A stretch of 64,000 bases of DNA from Pseudophaeobacter flagellatus (GTDB taxonomy: Bacteria > Pseudomonadota > Alphaproteobacteria > Rhodobacterales > Rhodobacteraceae), in assembly GCF_021228235.1 (NCBI RefSeq), contig NZ_JAJQRG010000006.1:143298-207297 (forward strand), written 5' to 3'. Positions within the stretch are counted from its first letter, which is position 1, and every line of letters begins with the position of its first letter. The notes below the pieces were generated by a model. The model ran no database searches. It had not been told where the DNA came from and saw nothing but the letters and a program-made list of their open reading frames with translations. Of this stretch, positions 1 to 7,900 are shown piece by piece. A program made the translations under genes and the position numbers.

Positions 1-202
1 GATTCACGATCTCGACTTGCTCGCGACCATTGCGGGCGTGGAACCGCCCGCTCGTCACGCGGCAGAGGGTGACCACTCAAAGCGGATGGAAACCTGCTTC
101 AGGTCACTGAAATCTGACAACCGGATGACCGCCGTCAATGCACTGGCGCACGGTGCAAATAGATTAAACGCTGTCATGAAATCCATGTCCGTGCAGAAGC
201 GC

Positions 203-220
203 GGCCTTGCCAAAAGGAGA
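203..220 (+). promoter_or_regulatory. Ribosome binding site of hsp20 with a small local hairpin
   Basis: AAGGAGA at 214-220 lies 7 bases before the ATG at 228 and fixes the start of the small heat-shock gene. CCTT at 205-208 can pair with AAGG at 214-217 across a five-base loop, which would cover part of this site. Small heat-shock genes of alphaproteobacteria often carry RNA thermometers, so this is a weak candidate. Four base pairs alone prove nothing. Confidence 0.35.
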
Positions 221-227
221 CCTGAGG

Positions 228-755
228 ATGTCCAAGAAGAAGTCCGAGATTGAAGTTCGCAGAGAGACGCCACCAGCGACCGTCGAGGGGTGGCCATCAA
301 TGCTTTCGCTCAGAAACGAGATTGATCGGTTGTTCGACGATTTCGGCACAGGGTTCTGGCGGCAACCGCTGCTGCCGCGCCGGGTACATTCATTGTTCCC
401 CGAAAGTGTCGAATGGACGCTGCAGCCGGCAACGGAACTCGTGGAATGTGACGGTGAATACCGGGTCACAGCCGAATTGCCGGGAATGACCGCCGAGGAC
501 ATCGACATCAAGCTGAGTGATGGAACGATGACCATTCGCGGTGAAAAATCGGAGGCGAAGAAAGAGGAGAAGGAGGACTACCTCGTCAGTGAACGCCGCT
601 ACGGGGAATTCCAGCGCATCCTTTCCATGCCCTCCGGCATCGACGCCGAGGCCGTTTCTGCAGATTTCGCCAACGGCGTGTTGACCGTGACGTTACCAAA
701 GACTCCGGAAGCGAAACAGAAAGAACGCAAGGTGGAGGTGAAATCCGCCGCCTGA
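228..755 (+). CDS. Hsp20/alpha-crystallin family small heat-shock protein
   Basis: This 175-residue protein is an ATP-independent holdase chaperone that binds unfolding cytoplasmic proteins. The alpha-crystallin domain runs from about residue 58 to 165. It includes ELPGMTAEDIDI and the family signature ADFANGVLTVTLPK near the end of the domain. A short tail with a V-E-V motif stands in for the I-x-I oligomerisation motif. The first 55 residues are a variable arm rich in charged and aromatic residues. The frame stays open upstream to a TTG at 207, but the ATG at 228 is chosen because AAGGAGA sits at proper spacing before it. It appears monocistronic, since a strong terminator follows. Its neighbours (universal stress protein, BON protein) fit a general stress role. 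Confidence 0.93.
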   Translation: MSKKKSEIEVRRETPPATVEGWPSMLSLRNEIDRLFDDFGTGFWRQPLLPRRVHSLFPESVEWTLQPATELVECDGEYRVTAELPGMTAEDIDIKLSDGTMTIRGEKSEAKKEEKEDYLVSERRYGEFQRILSMPSGIDAEAVSADFANGVLTVTLPKTPEAKQKERKVEVKSAA

Positions 756-810
756 GCGAACTGCGCAGTCCAAATCCCCGCGCCTCCCCCCACATGGAGG
801 CGCATTACGG

Positions 811-869
811 CCCCGGCAGCCTTGTCCCAGGCCTGTCCCTCGACTGCCTACTGCCGGGGTTTTCTTTTT
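811..869 (+). terminator. Rho-independent terminator after hsp20
   Basis: CCCCGGCAG at 811-819 pairs perfectly with CTGCCGGGG at 851-859, and a T-rich run (TTTTCTTTTT) follows directly. The loop is long (31 bases). A second, shorter hairpin (CGCCTCC at 781-787 with GGAGGCG at 796-802) precedes it. Together they end the hsp20 transcript. Confidence 0.8.
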
Positions 870-1024
870 GATCACCTTGCGGATCTGGTCAAAGGCCATG
901 GTCGCGCATTCAGCCATGGCTGAACCGGGGTTTTATGCCGCAGGGATATTCAAGACGACTGGCCCGCCAGATTTTCGTCCCCCCCCATCTAGCAGCCAAC
1001 CCAAATCAGAGAAAGGCCCGACCC

Positions 1025-1318
1025 ATGCCCGCAGCCAACGTCTCGAACGTTAACGAGCAACCCATTAGAACCTGCTCCCGTTGCAACGGGTATGACCTCA
1101 TCGAATGCGAAACCACGACATCAATCTGGAGCGGGGAAAAGCCTTATGTAATAGAGCGGATACCCGCACTGCGTTGTGCAACCTGTTCAGAAATCCTGAT
1201 CGACTACGAAACAGCAGAGACCTTGAAGCAGATCGGTCATGAAGTTCTGAACGGAGGCAGCATGACCGAGCGCAAGATCGAGGTGCCGGTGATTACCTTC
1301 CCGGCGGCCGCCTTCTAA
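1025..1318 (+). CDS. YgiT-type zinc ribbon protein without a toxin partner
   Basis: This 97-residue protein carries two CxxC pairs, CSRC near residue 17 and CATC near residue 52. The spacing is typical of the zinc-binding half of MqsA/YgiT antitoxins. The motif I-E-R-I-P-A-L-R-C between them is also typical of the family. The usual C-terminal XRE helix-turn-helix of MqsA is absent: only about 40 residues follow the second pair. No MqsR-like toxin gene lies next to it. The ATG at 1025 is chosen over upstream in-frame starts because the zinc domain begins soon after it and a GAAAGG stretch precedes it. Its stop overlaps by 4 bases the full-length end of the convergent gene. The role is unknown; zinc binding is inferred. 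Confidence 0.75.
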   Translation: MPAANVSNVNEQPIRTCSRCNGYDLIECETTTSIWSGEKPYVIERIPALRCATCSEILIDYETAETLKQIGHEVLNGGSMTERKIEVPVITFPAAAF

Positions 1319-1830
1319 GCGGCGCGTGTTTCCGCCACGCCGACGACATAATTCTTGCCATAGGCTTTCGCGTAACGCGGCCAGATCGTCTAGAAAAAAT
1401 AGATATCGCCCGGCGAGCCGCCGCGCTCGCGGACCAGATTCTGCATCTCCCGATACCAGTTGCGGGCCTCGCGATAGGGTCCCTCAAAGACCTTGGTGAC
1501 AAAGTCCCCGGACAGCGTGGTCATCTCCTCGTTTTCAACCGGCTTTCTGACGGAAAAGTAGTGTTCGCTGGCCCAGGGCGAGGTGTCCTGGGTCAACACG
1601 ATGCAGTCGTCTGGATCAAACGCACCGGCATTCTTGATGTGGCCTTGCACACGGGAAAACACCCGGCCCATATTCAGCGGCACATGCATGACCGACATCG
1701 TCACCGCCCGTATCATGGGCTTGTTGCGGAAATGCAGATCCTGCCCGTCCCATCCCTCGGGATTGAACTTTGGACAACATCCTGTCGTGTTGATCGACAT
1801 GTCGTAGTGTGGCAATTCATTGATCTGCAT
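1315..1830 (-). pseudogene. Small conserved protein (often labelled hydrolase) interrupted by an in-frame amber codon
   Basis: The ATG at 1830 follows a purine-rich GGAGAGAGG, and the frame reads MQINELPHYDMSINTTGCC. It runs 146 residues to a TAG at 1390-1392. Reading on past this TAG, the same frame continues for 24 more codons (TIWPRYAKAYGKNYVVGVAE and on) to a TAG at 1315-1317. From memory, the KxYGKNYVV stretch is the conserved end of this family, which suggests the TAG replaced a Tyr codon. The family has no function I can state with certainty; the hydrolase label is not backed by a visible catalytic motif. It lies 79 bases downstream of the glucan synthase gene and is probably co-transcribed. 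It could be a truncated but active protein, a pseudogene or a sequencing error. Confidence 0.7.
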
Positions 1831-1909
1831 CGGCCTCTCTCCTCCATCATGTGTTGTATCAGAATAGACAAATCGGCACGTTCGGCATTGATGGTGTGCA
1901 AGCGGGCAT

Positions 1910-4900
1910 TCATACCCTCGCGCTGGCCTGTCGCCTACGCGCGATGCTCCCACGGCGGACTTGCACGCAAACCTGGCGGGTCGATCCGTCGGTTGGAAAC
2001 TCCACGATCATCCCGTCTTCACCGTTCCCATCCTGTGTGTTGGCGGCACCGTCGTCGCTACAATCAACTTGCTGCACCGTTATCGCAATGGACCCGGCCT
2101 GTCCCCGCACCGTCGCGCGGTAACCGGTCCAGTCCGACGGAAGGCAGGGGGCGATGCGCAAAGCACCGCCCCGCAGTTCCAGCCCAAGGATCCCTTCGAC
2201 CGCCAGACGCCACCCCCAGGCTGCGGCACCGGTATACCAGGTCCATCCAGCCCGGCCTTCAAACGGCGCAGCACCACCCACATCTGCCGGTATGGCGTAG
2301 GGCTCACCACGGTAGATGCGCATGTCCTCGGGGCGCGCGCTGCGGCGCGCGGGGTTGATCAGGTCGAATATCCGATACGCTTCATCGCCGTCGCCGAGCC
2401 GCGCAAAGGCCAGCCCGAGCCACGTGGCCGCATGGGTATACTGGCCACCGTTCTCGCGGACCCCCGGCGGGTAGGCGCGAATGTAACCGGGATCGCGTGG
2501 CGTCTTGTCGAAGGCCGGTGTCAAAAGCCGCACAAGCCGGTGTTCGGGATCGATCAGGTGGGCGGCCGCCGACCGGAGCGCCTGTTCGGCACGTGCCCGG
2601 TTCGGAGCACCCGCCAGAACCGCCCAGGACTGGGCGATGCTGTCGATCCGACACTCGTCATTCTGCGCCGCCCCCCACGGCACACCGTCATCGTCAAAGG
2701 CGCGTAGATACCAGTCACCGTCCCAGGCGCAGGTTTCCGCAGCCTGCCGCAATTCCCCTGCACGCTGGCGCCAGAACCCCGCCTCATCCGCCCGGTCGGA
2801 CAGATCGGCCAGATCGGCACAGGCATCGCCGCAATACGCCGCGAACCATGCCAGCCAGACACTTTCACCGCGGCCCCGGCAGCCAACCCGGTCCATGCCG
2901 TCGTTCCAGTCACCGCTGCCGATCAGTGGCAAGCCGTGCGCCCCCTTGGTGGCGCCGCGCTGCATCGCACGAAGGCAGTGATCAAGCAGCGTGGATGATT
3001 GCCCGATCTCGAAGGCGGCATAGCGGTCCTCTTCGTCTTCGGCCAATGGCGGGGCGGAAAGAAAAGGCACCTGCTCCGTCAGGATGGATGTGTCGCCGGT
3101 GGCGCGGACATAGGTATGGGTGGCGTAGACCAGCCAGAGCATATCGTCCGAACAGCGGGTCCTGACACCGCGCTCCTCTGGTGGATGCCACCAGTGCAGC
3201 ACATCGCCCTCTTCAAATTGATGGCCTGCGCAATCAAGGATATGGGCCCGCACGCGTTGCGGCTCGGACAGCAGGAACGCCATCATGTCCTGCAGCTGAT
3301 CGCGGAACCCGACGCCGCCGCTGGCCTGCTGGAACCCGGCACGGGCGAGGATACGGGAGGCATAGGACTGGTACGGCAGCCAGCGGTTCACCATCAGGTC
3401 GAAGGCCTCATCCGGTGTCTCGACCCGGATCGCACCAAGACGGTGCTGCCAGACATCCGCCACAGCCTGAGTGGCCGCAGCCGCCTTGTCCGGTGCCGCG
3501 AATGTCGCGGCGAGGGTTTCTATCTCGGCCAGGCTGGTGGCAGCCCCAAGCACAAAAACCACCTTTTCCGTCGCGCCAGGCGCGATATCGAGATGCACCT
3601 GGTAGGCCGCGCAGGCGTCCTCCACCGAATCTGTTCGCCCCCAGGGGCTCCAGCGCCGCAGACCTTCGGGCATTGCAGTGCCGCCAGGGCCAAGAAAAGC
3701 CGCACGGTCACAGGTCATCGCATGTGCCTGCCGACTGGCGGTCAGGAACGCGATCTGACCGGCAAACGACGGTGACCAGCCGCTTTGCGCGATCAGCGCC
3801 CCGACCGCTTCGTGATAGCCTGTCCTGACATTCGGCTTGGCGGTCGATGGCGTCGCCCCAAGTTGCCACTCTGCATAACAGGTCGCGGTTATACGCCGCT
3901 GGCCTGTCGTGGTGTTCGTCAACTCCAGGCTGATCACCTTAACCGGTGCATTCTGTGGCACCGAAATCGAAAGCCGCTGCGCAAGTCCCTGCGATGACCG
4001 CTGCCAAACCGTCTCGCCCGCCCGGTGGGTGACGCGGCATTGTGTCAGATCACCCGTTGGCAATGGCGTGACCGTCCAGACCTGCGCGGTTTCCTCGTCT
4101 CGCAGATAGATCGCTTCGCCCTGCATGTCTGTGACCGGATCGTTTGACCATGGCGTCAGACGGAATTCCCCGCTGTTGAGGCTCCAGGTGAACCCCAGCC
4201 CGGATTCCGTGACGATGGTGCCGAAGTCGTCGTTGGCAATGACATTGCACCACGGCACCGGGGTGGTTTGGCCAGGGCCGATCTGCATGAGATAGTCGCC
4301 ATTGTCGGGGATAAAGCCCCCGAGGCCGTTGTCACAAACCAGGTCCTGGGGTCGCTTCAATGGCTCGATCGCCTCGGTCATCGGGTGGCCGCCGGGGTCG
4401 AAGACCGGTGGTTTGACGGTGTCTTCCTGCGGTGTCGGCAGCGCCGCCTCCAGCGTCGGCGCGGCACCATCGAGCGTTACCCGCGCAAGCGTCTCAAGCG
4501 CGCGCACCTGAGCAGGTGAGATCCGGTCAACACTGTGCAGATGAACCCCGCCGTCGCCGCCAAGTCCCTCGGCGAGTCCGGCATCGCGCAGAGCGTCGCG
4601 CAGTCTCGCGGCGATCGGCTCTTCGTAGCTCGAGGCCTTCGTGCCGAGAACCACAAGATCGGAGCGCAGACCATTTCGTCTGAGCCAACGCTGCGCGCGC
4701 ACGATGGGCGGCAGCAGATCGGCGCTGTCAGCGTCCGCAACCTCGACGAGCATGATCGGGTAATCACCGGAAACGCCAAGACCCCACAGGTCAGGTTGTC
4801 CCGGTCCTGCGGTCTCGCCGTTTGCGGCAACCCGTGCAGCCGGCCTGAGCAGGCGGGTGGCCAGGAGCTGTGTATCGGCCATATCCGATGGCGCCAGACC

Positions 4901-7900
4901 GACACGATTTGCCTCAACCGCAGCCGAGCGGGCAGCATCCTCGAAGGCCCAGTCCAGTGCGGGAGCGGTCGCGTAGCGTTCTGCCGTGTCGATTGCCGAC
5001 TGCCGCGAACCCGCCGCGATCATGAGATATGCAAATGTCGCACGCTGTCCCGGTGCAAGACTGACCCGCGCCCGCAGCGCCGCCACCGGATCGAGGGTCC
5101 AACCTGCCGCACCCGTCATTTCCGCATCTGCGGCAGCGAGACAAGTTCCATGACGACCGACCAGCGCCCGCCTGTCGGTCTCGGCGCCTGCGGCGACCAC
5201 GCCCCGATCCTCGCATAAAAGCCGGTGCAGCATCACCGAAGGTGCATCTTCGGGCCGCCGTGGTCGCCGGGTGAAAAGCACTCCGTCCATGTCTGGCAAG
5301 ATCTCGCTCCTGACGAAGAGCTTGCTAAAGGCAGGATGGCGTTCATGCGCCGCATGCGGTGCAAGAACCGGTTCCGCATAGCTTGTAACGTCGACCACCC
5401 GGTGGCGGTCGTCATGATTGACCAGCGTAACGCGCCGGATCTCCACGTCATCCGCCGCAGCGACGCAAATCTCCTGTGTTGCGGCGATTTCGTGGTGCTG
5501 CAGGTGGAAGGACGCTTTTTCGGCGTGAAACATTACATCCACCCATTGTTCGGGTGTGCGCCGGAATTCCCATGTCGCGCCATCCTCGGCATCACGTAGT
5601 AAAAGCCGCGCTGCGCCGTTGTCGATGACGGGATCGCCGCTCCAACGGGTTAGCGACTGCCCGTGCCGCCAGATACTCCCCGTTGCCGCGCTCGACAGCC
5701 AGACCGAGAGATGGCCATTCCCGACCGTGTGGATCTGCGGTACATCTGTGTCCTCGGCGGACCAGCCGTGCAGCGGAAGAACGCGTCGTTCAATCTGTTC
5801 TGGAAGCGTCGACCCCGCGTCCGGCAACGGCTCCGGGATATATTCCCACGGCACCCGTTCATGCATTAGCAGATCAATGGCTGAAATGCGCGCATCGCGG
5901 TTGAAGCGACGCACAAAAACGCTGTCGCCCAATGCGTTGCCAATGGCGGACAGAAGCATGCCTTGATGGTGCGCCATATAGGTAAAAACCGGCACATGGG
6001 TGGCTGTTTCAGGTAACCGCAAAGGTGTGAAGTCAACTGCATCATAGAACCCGTAGTGCCCGCGGATGCCAAGCGCCTCGAGCCGACGTAGATTGCGCAC
6101 GGCTGCCCCCGGTCGGACCGAAAGCGCAAGCGCGCTTGCATAGGGTGCGACCACATAATCCTCCGCAAGTCCCTGGCGCATGCCCAGCCCGGCCACGCCG
6201 AAGGCGCGATACTGGTAGTTCTGTGCGGTGTCCCGTGCGGCGAATGCGGCTTCCGACACCCCCCATGGCAAGCCGAGCCTGTCCCCGTAGCGCCGCTGAA
6301 TATCGACGGCGGCCTGCTCGCTCTGGCCCAGCAACTGACCCGGAGCACTGCGGATCAGAAGCGTCGGCATCAGGAACTCGAACATGGATCCGTTCCATGA
6401 CAGGACCGTCAGCGGACCCGAGGACCGCGAGATTGGCCGCCCCAGATGGAACCAGTGTTCTGCCGGAACATCGCCCTTGGCAATGGCGATGTAGCTGGCC
6501 AGCCGCGCCTCGGACGCGAGCAGATCGTAGCGGTGCTCGTCCATCCGATCGAAGCTGAGATTGTAGCCGATAAAGAACGTCCGGGTTTCCCGATCATAAA
6601 GGAACGAGAAGTCCATTCCCATCGCGAGCCTGCCAGCCTCCTGAGCAAGGGTCAACAGGGTGTCGCGCATAGCCACCTGTGCAGTCTGTCCGGCGGAAAT
6701 GGCGGTCTGTAGTTCCGCACCCTCAAGCCCGGTTTTCGCAAGACTTTGGGTGCCATCCTGGATGCATCCCAACACATCATCAAGCTGCCCGAGCGCTATG
6801 TCCGGGCGCAGCCTTTTGGCGATCTCGGCGGCGTTTTCCTCGACCTCCATCCAACCGTCGATCGCCAGCCACGGGCAAAGGGCGTCGAGATCACGCAGGA
6901 AGCTTGCCGCGTGATGGCGGCTGCGCTCGAACCAGAAATGCAATTCGCCCGGAGCGGCGCCGGGCGTGGCATCTATGGCGTTCAGGATGGCCCCGGACAG
7001 CTTGGGCAAGTCTTCTTCAAGACTCCGACAAAGAGCGCCGCGCCACCCGGCCGGATCATCCCGAGCCGCTTCGGCATTGTCGCTGAGGGTGCGGATCCGC
7101 GCCCGTATCACCTGTGAATGTTCGGCCGGCAGATCTCCGGTTGCCTCTGCCAACACGCCAAGCGTGTCGATGAACCCGTCCCAGAGCGCGCGCGACAGCG
7201 CCGGACCATTCGCAACCTCAATGAGGCCTTCGCGCAGTGTCAGAAGTGACACCGCGAGATTGCCACTGTCCACTGTCGAGACATAGCGAGGCTCCAGCGG
7301 CAGAAGGGTGCGCGTCTCGAACCAGTTCACGAGATGCCCTTGGTGGCGCTCGATCCGTTCCAGCGCCTCAAGTGCAAATTCTGTCCGCTGCGCGAGGTCG
7401 CGCAGCCCGACATGCCCGAGATCAAGTGCGGTCATGGACGACAAGAATTGCATCCCGACATTCGTGGGCGAAGATCGGTGGGCGATTTTCGCCTTGGGTT
7501 CGGTCTGGTAATTGTCGGGCGCCAGCCAGTTGTCCTCGGGTCCGGCGAAGGTCTCGAAATAGGCCCATGTGCGCCGTGCGATGTGGCGAAGCCACGCAAC
7601 GTCGGTGTCCGAAAAACTGTCCTCTGTGGGGTGCCATGGTCGGCATATCAGGTAGGCGATTTCTGGCGACAGAATCCAAAGTAGCAGCAGCGGCAGTGCT
7701 CCGGGCAAAGCAGCAGGGGCCAGAACGGCCAGTGTGGCCGTGATGACGAGACAAAGCAGGGGTGCGCCCGCCATGTCGATCCAGAAACGCGCCCGCGTAT
7801 TGGCACCCGTCGCGGCAACATGGGCGGCGGTCGACCATTCCAGCATGTTGCGCCGCGACACGGTGAGCCGCCATAGCGCACGTCCGATGGCGTCGAGACA

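Noticed and set aside
17..253. Open plus-strand frame of 78 codons at the window start
   Set aside because: It overlaps the hsp20 start, has no ribosome binding site and no family pattern. It could be the tail of a gene outside the window, but nothing supports that.
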